Assembly (NCBI GenBank): GCA_030067055.1
Contig: JASJAL010000386.1
Location: 1-6,920, forward strand
Direction: 5' to 3'
DNA: 6,920 nucleotides
Origin: Kiloniellales bacterium
GTDB taxonomy: Bacteria; Pseudomonadota; Alphaproteobacteria; Kiloniellales; JAKSBE01
A program made the position numbers and the translations under genes. The number at the start of each line of letters is the position of its first letter. The stretch's first letter is position 1. Under the pieces are notes generated by a model. That model was not told the DNA's origin and did no database searches. It worked only from the letters and a program-made list of their open reading frames with translations. Positions 1 to 4,940 of this stretch are shown one piece after another.

Positions 1-224
1 GGCGTGATCCTGACGCAGTCCGGGACGTTGCTCTGGCGGTTGGCGTAGTCCGAGCAGCGGTGGCTGCAAAGGTCGAGATAGCGGCAGGCGACGTTGGAGA
101 GCGCGGTCTCGCCGCTGTCCTCGTCCTCGACCCGGATCTGGCAGCAGAGGCCGCAGCCGTCGCAGAGCGCCTCCCACTCCTCCGGGCTCATGTCATCCAG
201 GGACTTGTCGTGCCAGAAGGCCAT
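1..224 (-). CDS. UPF0260 / YcgN-type cysteine-cluster protein (5' part; 3' end outside window)
   Basis: The first 74 residues are present; the rest lies to the left of the window. Read from the sequence, the N-terminus carries the charged family opening (W4, then SPEEWEALCDGCGLCC at 13-28) and cysteines at 21, 24, 27, 28, 47, 53, 57 and 70. These include the spacing CDGCGxCC, then NVACRYLDL, and NVPDC near residues 66-70. This matches the UPF0260 family (E. coli YcgN), small cytoplasmic proteins of about 150 residues with a zinc/iron-sulphur-like cysteine cluster. Their function is not established and metal binding is inferred. ATG at 224 is the only reasonable start: the stop codon of the upstream DUF502 gene (240-242) lies in the same frame six codons earlier. 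No strong Shine-Dalgarno is visible, so translation may be coupled to the upstream gene, 15 nt away on the same strand. Family assignment is firm; biochemical role unknown. Confidence 0.9.
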   Translation of the reverse strand, partial: MAFWHDKSLDDMSPEEWEALCDGCGLCCQIRVEDEDSGETALSNVACRYLDLCSHRCSDYANRQSNVPDCVRIT

Positions 225-239
225 TGCAGGATGGTCTGA

Positions 240-1685
240 TCAGTCCCCCGGCGCCCCGGCGCGGCGCGGCTCCTGATCGTCTTCGGCCGGAACCGGCAAG
301 GACGAGGCCTCATCCGAAGGCGCCTCGGGGGTCACGATGCCGCCGGAGACCACCATCTTGATGCCGTCCTCGACGCTCATCTTCAGCACCCGGACCTGCT
401 CGCGCGGAACGAAGATCAGGAAGCCCGAGGTCGGGTTGGGCGTGGTCGGCAGAAAGACGTTGACCCGGTCGCCGGGCGCGGCCTCCTCGACGGCCTCGGC
501 GGTGTCGCCGGTCAAGAAGCCGATCGCCCAGGCCCCCGGTCGGGGGAACTCGACCAGGACGACCTTTCGAAAGGCCTCGGAGGACTGGGCCAGGACCGTC
601 TCGAAGATCTGCTTGGTGGCGCCGTAAATCGATCGGACCACGGGGACGCGGGCCAGGAGCCGTTCGCCGCTGCCCATGACCAGACGGCCGAGAAAGCCCG
701 CGGTGATCATCCCGACCAGGGTCAGCCCGACCAGGATCAGCACCAGACCCAGGCCGGGCACGCTGAACGGCAGATAGGTCGCCGGGTTCCAGGATGCCGG
801 GATCTGCGGGATCACCCGCGCGTCGACATAGCCGATAAACTCCAGCGCCAGCCAGATCGTGATGGCCGCCGGGGCGGTCACCAGGATGCCCGCCAGCAAG
901 TAGTTGCGCAGCCGCGCCATCAGGGAGAAACGGCTCCGGCGCTGTACGGCTTCCGCCTCGGCCGCTTCCGCCTCCTCGGCCGCCGCCTTGCCGTTGCCTT
1001 CGGGCGGCGGCACCAGACCGCTCGAAATGACCAGCTTGATGCCGTCGTCGATCCTGATGTCCGGGTAGCGAACGTCGCCCTTGGGGACGAACAGCAGGAA
1101 GCCGGTGGTGGCATTCGGAGTGGCAGGGACGAAGATATTGAGCACCGTCTCCTGGGTCACGTTTTGGACTTCACCGCTGGTCGTCCCGGTCAGGAAGCCG
1201 ACCGCCCAGACGTCGCGCCGCGGGAACTCCACCAGCACCGTCTCGCGGAAGGCCTGCGCGCGCTCGGCGAAGACCGCCTCGAAGATCTGCTTTGTCGCGC
1301 TGTAGACCGAACGCACGATGGGCACCTGGTTCAGCAGGCGGTCGCCGAGCCGGTGCAGCATCCGGCCGACGTAACCGGCCGCGAACATGCCGATCAGGAT
1401 CAGCACGATGACCGCGACGATCAGTCCCAGGCCCGGGATGCCGATCGGGATCAGCGCCAGCCAGTCCGGCGGGATCCAGGGCTTGACCAGGCCATCGACG
1501 AAGGTCACGAAGCGCCAGGTGAGCCACAGGGTAATGCTGATCGGCGCGGCGACCAGGACGCCAGCGAAGAAATAGGTCCGCAGACGCGCGGCCAGGCCCC
1601 GCCGCTGGACAGGGTGGCCGAGCAGTTCGGCTTGTCCGCGGGCCGGATCAGCCCCGTCCATCGCTTGTTTCGGCTCGTTGATCAC
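240..1685 (-). CDS. Tandem DUF502 membrane protein (two fused DUF502 domains)
   Basis: The 481-residue protein contains two complete copies of the DUF502 module, about residues 35-226 and 256-453. They are joined by an Ala/Glu-rich linker (227-255). Each copy has two hydrophobic segments (about 38-60 and 83-106; 262-284 and 310-332) and then the same signature series: VPIVRSVYSATKQIFE (121-136) versus VPVVRSIYGATKQIFE (347-362), VLVEFPR (150-156; 376-382), and GFLLFVP/GFLIFVP (195-201; 421-427). Over residues 121-167 against 347-393, 32 of 47 positions are identical by hand alignment. DUF502 proteins are normally single-module inner-membrane proteins of about 200-250 residues and unknown function, so this is an internal duplication. 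The start is uncertain. GTG at 1685 has a GGAGGG only one base upstream, which is too close; ATG at 1661 (residue 9) is a plausible alternative. An internal ATG at residue 256 begins the second copy but lacks a convincing ribosome site. The UPF0260 gene follows 15 nt downstream. Confidence 0.9.
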   Translation of the reverse strand: MINEPKQAMDGADPARGQAELLGHPVQRRGLAARLRTYFFAGVLVAAPISITLWLTWRFVTFVDGLVKPWIPPDWLALIPIGIPGLGLIVAVIVLILIGMFAAGYVGRMLHRLGDRLLNQVPIVRSVYSATKQIFEAVFAERAQAFRETVLVEFPRRDVWAVGFLTGTTSGEVQNVTQETVLNIFVPATPNATTGFLLFVPKGDVRYPDIRIDDGIKLVISSGLVPPPEGNGKAAAEEAEAAEAEAVQRRSRFSLMARLRNYLLAGILVTAPAAITIWLALEFIGYVDARVIPQIPASWNPATYLPFSVPGLGLVLILVGLTLVGMITAGFLGRLVMGSGERLLARVPVVRSIYGATKQIFETVLAQSSEAFRKVVLVEFPRPGAWAIGFLTGDTAEAVEEAAPGDRVNVFLPTTPNPTSGFLIFVPREQVRVLKMSVEDGIKMVVSGGIVTPEAPSDEASSLPVPAEDDQEPRRAGAPGD

Positions 1686-1782
1686 GCCCTCCGGCCCGTC
1701 AGGACCTTGACTCTGCTATCATTTTGCGTCGCGGCCCCGAACTTGAGAGCCTGCGCCCACACTTGCGTATAAGCCTCAATGA
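1686..1782. other. Intergenic spacer between hydrolase and DUF502 gene
   Basis: This 97-bp gap separates two minus-strand genes. It is long enough to hold a promoter for the DUF502-UPF0260 pair. Read on the minus strand it contains an A/T-richer patch (AAAATGATAG, around 1712-1721) that could serve as a -10 region, but I see no convincing -35 at the right distance. There is no clear hairpin terminator after the hydrolase stop. GGAGGG at 1687-1692 is the only ribosome-site-like purine run next to the GTG at 1685. Confidence 0.35.
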
Positions 1783-2649
1783 TTAAAGGAAGGCAAGCAG
1801 CTCCTTCAAGGTTCCCTCCGGCTCTTCCTCGGGCAGGAAATGGCCGCAGTCCAGAGCCCTGCCGTGGACATCCTCGGCCTTTTCCCGCCAGGTCGCCAGC
1901 ACGTCGTATCTCGCCCCTACGACGCCGTGACCGCCCCAGAGGACCAGGAGCGGTGCGGCGATCTTGCGATCGCTGTCGGCCCGGTCATGCTCTAGGTCGA
2001 TACTGGCCGCGGCCCGGTAGTCCTCGCAGCTGGCCTGGATGGCCGCCGGATCCCCAAAGCAGCGTTTGTACTCGGCCAGGGCCTCCGGTGCGAAGACGTC
2101 GTCCTTGCGGCTCCAGGCAGCCAGCAGGCGCTCCAGGTAGTAGCCGGGATCCGCGCCGATCAGCCGCTCTGGCAGATCGAAGGGCTGGATCAGGAAGAAC
2201 CAGTGATAGTAGGCGCGGGCGAAGGCCATGTCGGTGCCTTCGTACATGGTCAGGGTCGGTGCGATGTCGAGGACGGCGGCCCTATCGATCCGATCGGCAT
2301 GGTCCAGGGCCATGCGGTGTGTGACCCGGGCGCCTCGGTCGTGGCCGACCACGGAGAAGTGATCGAAGCCAAGGCCAGCCATCAACTCGACCTGGTCAGC
2401 GGCCATGACACGCTTTGAGTAATTCGTGTGACAAAGCTGCCTTTCCGGTTTGCCGCTATCTCCATAGCCCCTAAGATCCGCCGCCACTACGGTGAAGCGC
2501 TCGGCAAGCCCCGGCGCGATCTTGTGCCACATGACGTGGGTCTGCGGATAGCCGTGGAGCAGGAGGAGTGGAGGCCCCGCGCCGCCCTTGCGAAAAGCGA
2601 TTTCGGTGTCGGAGGTTCGGAGTCGACCGACCTCGAAGCCCGGAAACAT
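1783..2649 (-). CDS. Alpha/beta hydrolase, fluoroacetate/haloacetate dehalogenase-like
   Basis: The 288-residue cytoplasmic alpha/beta-hydrolase probably hydrolyses the carbon-halogen bond of haloacetates to give glycolate. Recognisable elements in order are HGYPQTHVMWHKIAP (32-46, oxyanion loop), DLRGYGDS (58-65), the nucleophile elbow GHDRGAR (102-108) with Asp104, VLDI with Asp128, YYHW (147-150), CEDYRA (208-213) and CGHFLPEE (268-275) with His270. From recalled knowledge of Rhodopseudomonas palustris fluoroacetate dehalogenase (Asp110/His280/Asp134, Arg111/Arg114, His155/Trp156/Tyr219), every counterpart is present here: Asp104/His270/Asp128, Arg105/Arg108, and the halide-binding His149/Trp150/Tyr211. 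ATG at 2649 has GGGGGAG about 10 nt upstream on the minus strand. The gene is divergent from the polyketide synthase. Fold and subgroup are clear. True defluorinase activity is inferred, because relatives with the same residues can act only on other haloacids or on esters. Confidence 0.88.
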   Translation of the reverse strand: MFPGFEVGRLRTSDTEIAFRKGGAGPPLLLLHGYPQTHVMWHKIAPGLAERFTVVAADLRGYGDSGKPERQLCHTNYSKRVMAADQVELMAGLGFDHFSVVGHDRGARVTHRMALDHADRIDRAAVLDIAPTLTMYEGTDMAFARAYYHWFFLIQPFDLPERLIGADPGYYLERLLAAWSRKDDVFAPEALAEYKRCFGDPAAIQASCEDYRAAASIDLEHDRADSDRKIAAPLLVLWGGHGVVGARYDVLATWREKAEDVHGRALDCGHFLPEEEPEGTLKELLAFL

Positions 2650-2728
2650 TGGGACGAAACTCCCCCAAGTGGTGTTGATTGACGTGCAGACTCACAACCG
2701 GATGAAACCAAGGACAAGCTAACCCAGG
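2650..2728. promoter_or_regulatory. Divergent promoter region, hydrolase / type III PKS
   Basis: These 79 bp separate two divergent start codons, so both promoters and any shared operator should lie here or reach into the coding sequences. On the plus strand TTGACG at about 2679-2684 resembles a -35 box, but the hexamer 17 nt further on (ATGAAA) is a poor -10. On the minus strand the ribosome site GGGGGAG (2660-2666) precedes the hydrolase. AAGGA at about 2710-2714 is a weak, rather distant ribosome site for the synthase. No clear palindrome is visible. Confidence 0.4.
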
Positions 2729-3784
2729 ATGGCCGAAGCGTCCCCCCCGAAGCTTCTCGGCCTGGCCACGGCGGTGCCCCCTTACCGCCTGGGTCAGCCT
2801 GAGATCGCGACCGTCTCGCGCCAGCTGTTCAACGGCCAGCGCATGGAAATCGAACGCCTGATGCCGATCTACGCCAACGCCGGCATCGAAACCCGCTATT
2901 CCTGCGTGCCCTTGGAATGGTACCTGGAGCCCGCTGGCTGGAAGGAAAGCAACCGGCTCTACGTCGAGAACGCCGAACGGCTGCTCGTCGCCACCGCAGA
3001 CCGAGCCCTGGAAGACGCCGGCTGCGAGCCGGAGGAGATTGATGCCATCGTGGCCGTCTCCACCTCGGGCATCTCGACGCCCTCGCTCGACGCCAGGCTG
3101 ATGAACCTCCTGCCCTTCCGCCCCGACGTCCACCGCCTGCCGATCTTCGGCCTGGGCTGCGCCGGCGGCGTGCTTGGACTGGCACGGGCCGCGGCCATGG
3201 CCCAGAGCCGGCCCGGCTCGAAGGTGCTCTTTCTCGTCGTCGAGCTCTGTGGCCTGACCTTCCGCAATCAGGACCGATCCAAGAGCAACATGATCGCGAC
3301 CGCGCTCTTCGGCGACGGGGCGGCCGCCGCGGTGATCAGCTGCGATCCGCGCTCCGATGCGCCCTCCCTGGAGGCCTGGGGCGAGCACACCTGGCCGGAC
3401 TCCCTCGACGTCATGGGCTGGCACATCGAGGAGGACGGCCTCGGCGTGCTGTTCTCCCGGGACATCCCGACCCTGGTCCGCGATCGCTTTCGCGACGTGG
3501 CCGAGAACTTCCTGGGCCGCCACGGCCGCCGCCTCAGCGACGTCGGCGGCTTCGTCTGCCATCCCGGCGGCGCCAAGGTGATGGATGCTCTGGAAGAGGT
3601 CCTGGGAGCCGAGGCCGGCGGCATGACCACCGCTCGGGAGGTGCTCCGCGACTACGGCAACATGTCCGCGGCGACCGTTCTCTTCGTCCTGCATCGCAGT
3701 CTGGCCAAGGGCGCCAGGGGCGAACAGCTCATGTCTGCCCTGGGACCCGGTTTCACGGCCGCCTTCATGCTGGTGCAGCCATGA
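2729..3784 (+). CDS. Type III polyketide synthase (chalcone/stilbene synthase family, alkylpyrone-synthase-like)
   Basis: The 351-residue homodimeric thiolase-fold enzyme loads an acyl-CoA on its active-site cysteine, extends it with malonyl-CoA and cyclises the product, usually to alkylpyrones or alkylresorcinols in bacteria. The triad is intact: Cys144 in LPIFGLGCAGGVLGLARA (137-154), His278 in GFVCHPGG (274-281) and Asn311 in YGNMSAATVLF (309-319). Other family landmarks are STSGISTPSLDARL (111-124), ALFGDGAAAAV (192-202) and the C-terminal loop ALGPGF (337-342). The length is normal for bacterial members. The stop codon overlaps the ATG of the downstream methyltransferase (ATGA at 3781-3784), so the two are almost certainly translated together. 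The ribosome site before ATG 2729 is weak (AAGGA about 14 nt upstream). Family assignment is firm. Starter unit and ring type cannot be read from sequence; the pairing with an ICMT-like enzyme favours alkylpyrones, as in B. subtilis BpsA. Confidence 0.93.
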   Translation: MAEASPPKLLGLATAVPPYRLGQPEIATVSRQLFNGQRMEIERLMPIYANAGIETRYSCVPLEWYLEPAGWKESNRLYVENAERLLVATADRALEDAGCEPEEIDAIVAVSTSGISTPSLDARLMNLLPFRPDVHRLPIFGLGCAGGVLGLARAAAMAQSRPGSKVLFLVVELCGLTFRNQDRSKSNMIATALFGDGAAAAVISCDPRSDAPSLEAWGEHTWPDSLDVMGWHIEEDGLGVLFSRDIPTLVRDRFRDVAENFLGRHGRRLSDVGGFVCHPGGAKVMDALEEVLGAEAGGMTTAREVLRDYGNMSAATVLFVLHRSLAKGARGEQLMSALGPGFTAAFMLVQP

Positions 3785-4329
3785 GTGCGCTGGGCAACGA
3801 GTTCGGCCTGGCCTGGGGCCTGCCGCAGATCATCTTCCTCTTCGTCGCGGCCCAGCGGGTCGTCGAACTGGGGATCGCCAAGCACAATGCCGCCTGGCTG
3901 CTGAGCGAGGGCGGGACCGAGCTGGGCGCCGGCCACTACCCGCTTTTCGTGCTGCTGCACGGCGGCTGGCTGCTGGCGCTGTTCCTGCTGGTGCCCGCCT
4001 CTGCCCCGGTCTTTCCCTGGCTGCTCGGGGCCTTTTGCCTGCTGCAGCTCGGCCGGCTCTGGGTCATCGCCAGCCTCGGCCGCTACTGGACCACCCGGGT
4101 CATCACCCTGCCGGACATGCCACTGATCCGTCGTGGGCCCTATCGCTACTTCCGGCATCCGAACTACTTGATCGTGACTCTGGAGATCGCGGTCCTGCCT
4201 CTGGCCTTCGGAGCTTGGGAGCTGGCTCTGATCTTCAGCGCCCTCAACGCGGCCTTGCTGTCGCTTCGCTTGAAGGTCGAGAACGCGGCCCTCGCACCCA
4301 GACAAGAGCTGGCGGGCAGCGGCGATTGA
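3781..4329 (+). CDS. ICMT-like membrane O-methyltransferase (BpsB/YpbQ type)
   Basis: The 182-residue polytopic membrane protein belongs to the isoprenylcysteine carboxyl methyltransferase-like family. Hydrophobic stretches lie at about 12-30, 53-72, 77-97 and 130-162. The SAM-binding core is recognisable as RYWTTRV (101-107), RRGPYRYFRHPNYL (117-130, the family's RHPxY motif), Glu135, and a C-terminal RLKVENAAL (163-171) corresponding to the usual R-x-x-x-E-x-x-L helix. It starts within the stop codon of the type III polyketide synthase (ATGA), implying coupled translation. In Bacillus subtilis the equivalent pair BpsA-BpsB makes alkylpyrones and methylates them to methyl ethers, so by analogy this enzyme probably O-methylates the synthase product at the membrane. 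The substrate is inferred from context only. A hairpin lies directly after its stop codon. Confidence 0.88.
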   Translation: MSALGNEFGLAWGLPQIIFLFVAAQRVVELGIAKHNAAWLLSEGGTELGAGHYPLFVLLHGGWLLALFLLVPASAPVFPWLLGAFCLLQLGRLWVIASLGRYWTTRVITLPDMPLIRRGPYRYFRHPNYLIVTLEIAVLPLAFGAWELALIFSALNAALLSLRLKVENAALAPRQELAGSGD

Positions 4330-4346
4330 CCGAGCCAGGCGCTCGG
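4330..4346 (+). terminator. Possible terminator after the PKS-methyltransferase operon
   Basis: A perfect 6-bp GC-rich stem, CCGAGC (4330-4335) with GCTCGG (4341-4346) and a 5-nt loop, begins at the base after the methyltransferase stop. The tail is CCTCTTGG, with too few T residues for a classic intrinsic terminator, so it may act weakly or protect the 3' end of the mRNA. Confidence 0.35.
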
Positions 4347-4384
4347 CCTCTTGGGGCGGAGTGCATCGGATTGATTTCTTGAGC

Positions 4385-4398
4385 CGCCCTTCAGGGCG
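4385..4398 (-). terminator. Small hairpin 3' of tRNA-Leu, possible terminator or processing site
   Basis: CGCCC (4385-4389) and GGGCG (4394-4398) form a 5-bp stem with a 4-nt loop, 6 nt beyond the CCA end of the tRNA on the minus strand. No T-run follows on either strand, so termination is only a suggestion. It sits where the plus-strand operon and the minus-strand tRNA converge. Confidence 0.25.
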
Positions 4399-4404
4399 AG
4401 GGTT

Positions 4405-4491
4405 TGGTGCGGCTGAGAGGACTTGAACCTCCACGGGGTTTCCCCCACAGCGCCCTCAACGCTGCGCGTCTACCAGTTCCGCCACAGCCGC
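4405..4491 (-). tRNA. tRNA-Leu, anticodon GAG
   Basis: The 87-nt class II tRNA is read on the minus strand. The 7-bp acceptor stem GCGGCTG/CAGCCGC is perfect. The D-arm reads GCGGAACTGGTAGACGC. The anticodon stem CAGCG/CGCTG encloses the loop TTGAGGG, with anticodon GAG at 4457-4455. The long variable arm has the stem GGGG-AAA-CCCC typical of leucine tRNAs. The T-arm is GGAGG-TTCAAGT-CCTCT (one G-U pair). The discriminator is A at 4408, with CCA encoded at 4407-4405. It decodes CUC and CUU leucine codons. It is convergent with the PKS-methyltransferase operon. Confidence 0.97.
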
Positions 4492-4710
4492 AGATCCGCG
4501 CGGGCCGATCGCCCGCCTGTCTCTTCCGCGTCCTTGTTACGCATCTTTTTCCGTCGACTCAAGAGCGGGCTGATGGCCTTCCGCGCGCCCTTCGAATCGG
4601 TGGCGTGGGTGTCCAGCAGTTCGAGGTCCGGACGGAACCAAGGTAGAACCTGACCTCCATTCTGCGTGCCACTTTGACAGAAAATCTACTTCCGGATGTG
4701 GTCTTGTTCA

Positions 4711-4770
4711 GGGAAAGTTCCCCGTCAAAAGTAATAATAGGGGATATCCCGCAGATTCCACCAATAATAA
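4711..4770. repeat. Imperfect 30-bp tandem repeat in AT-rich upstream region
   Basis: Bases 4711-4740 and 4741-4770 align end to end. Both begin GGGA inside a small dyad (GGGAA-AG-TTCCC at 4711-4722; the perfect palindrome GGGATATCCC at 4741-4750) and both end near AATAATA (4733-4739 and 4763-4769, exactly 30 bp apart). Matches are 16 of 30 and concentrate at the two ends. It could be a doubled operator upstream of the adhesin gene, spaced by about three helical turns; this is inference. Confidence 0.35.
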
Positions 4771-4794
4771 CCATAACATTCCGCCAAATTATTG

Positions 4795-4826
4795 CGTTAA
4801 CCCTCAAATTTAACGGTTTGTATCAC
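4795..4826 (+). promoter_or_regulatory. Candidate promoter/operator of the giant adhesin gene
   Basis: An interrupted palindrome CGTTAA (4795-4800), 9 nt, TTAACG (4810-4815) lies about 130 bp before the adhesin start codon. A weak sigma70-like arrangement, TTAACC (4797-4802), 18 nt, TATCAC (4821-4826), overlaps it, which would give a leader of roughly 105-110 nt that contains all three downstream hairpins. The elements are poor matches to consensus, so this is a placement guess. Confidence 0.25.
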
Positions 4827-4851
4827 TTCCCTGGCGCACTCTAGACCGCAG

Positions 4852-4920
4852 TTTAGCTCAATGGAGCAGTGCGTTTGCACTAAGGATATAGCACCGCCGG
4901 CCGGGGAGGCCGGTGGCGCT
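4852..4920 (+). promoter_or_regulatory. Structured 5' leader with three consecutive stem-loops
   Basis: Stem-loop 1 is GCTC-AATG-GAGC (4856-4867). Stem-loop 2 is AGTGC-GTTT-GCACT (4868-4881) and abuts it with no spacer. Stem-loop 3 is a 9-bp stem with one G-U pair, CCGCCGGCC (4894-4902) with GGCCGGTGG (4908-4916), extended by AGC/GCT (4890-4892, 4918-4920) past one mismatch. It ends 8 nt before the AGGAGG ribosome site. TTTAG (4852-4856) can alternatively pair with CTAAG (4880-4884) to enclose shortened forms of the first two hairpins as a three-way junction. No T-run follows stem-loop 3, so it is not a standard terminator. It matches no riboswitch class that I recognise. Confidence 0.5.
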
Positions 4921-4928
4921 GGCTGGTC

Positions 4929-4934
4929 AGGAGG
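4929..4934 (+). promoter_or_regulatory. Strong ribosome binding site of the adhesin gene
   Basis: AGGAGG sits 6 nt before ATG 4941, an ideal Shine-Dalgarno arrangement. It fixes the start of the long reading frame and rules out the earlier ATG at 4861, which is in another frame. Confidence 0.85.
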
Positions 4935-4940
4935 ATCGGG

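Larger units (their letters stand above)
4492..4940. other. 449-bp gene-free interval between tRNA-Leu and giant adhesin gene
   Basis: No credible gene is seen. The left part (4492-4670) is GC-rich and must hold the tRNA promoter. A loose candidate on the minus strand is TTGAGT, 17 nt, TAACAA, roughly 4564 down to 4536. GCGGGC/GCCCGC (4500-4505 with 4511-4516) forms a 6-bp hairpin just ahead of the tRNA 5' end. The middle part (about 4670-4830) is visibly AT-rich against the rest of the window and carries dyads and an imperfect 30-bp tandem repeat. The last 90 bases form a series of stem-loops that lead into the ribosome site of the adhesin gene. Confidence 0.7.

Noticed and set aside
1164..1772. 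Plus-strand open frame (202 codons) opposite the DUF502 gene
   Set aside because: Composition is Asp/Gln/Arg-rich with no domain, and the opposite strand encodes clear DUF502 modules.
2471..3694. Long minus-strand open frame (407 codons) across the polyketide synthase
   Set aside because: It is antisense to a synthase with an intact catalytic triad, reads as low-complexity Ala/Gly/His-rich sequence with no family motif, and reflects high third-position GC.
4405..4491. tRNA-Leu as an integration site for a genomic island
   Set aside because: No integrase gene and no duplicated 3' tRNA end were seen in the window, and the 3' side adjoins the ordinary methyltransferase gene.
4559..4807. Minus-strand open frame of 82 codons in the AT-rich interval
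   Set aside because: No ribosome site, no recognisable domain, and it spans the abrupt GC-to-AT change, unlike a real gene.
4797..4814. CtrA binding site
   Set aside because: The TTAA and TTAAC half-sites are separated by 9 nt, whereas the established CtrA motif has 7; kept only as an unnamed palindrome.
4851..4892. tRNA-like sequence TAGCTCAATGGAGCA with a following TTTGCAC loop-like segment
   Set aside because: It resembles a tRNA D-arm, but there is no acceptor stem, no T-arm (GGTTCAA), and the segments flanking TTTGCAC do not pair as an anticodon stem.
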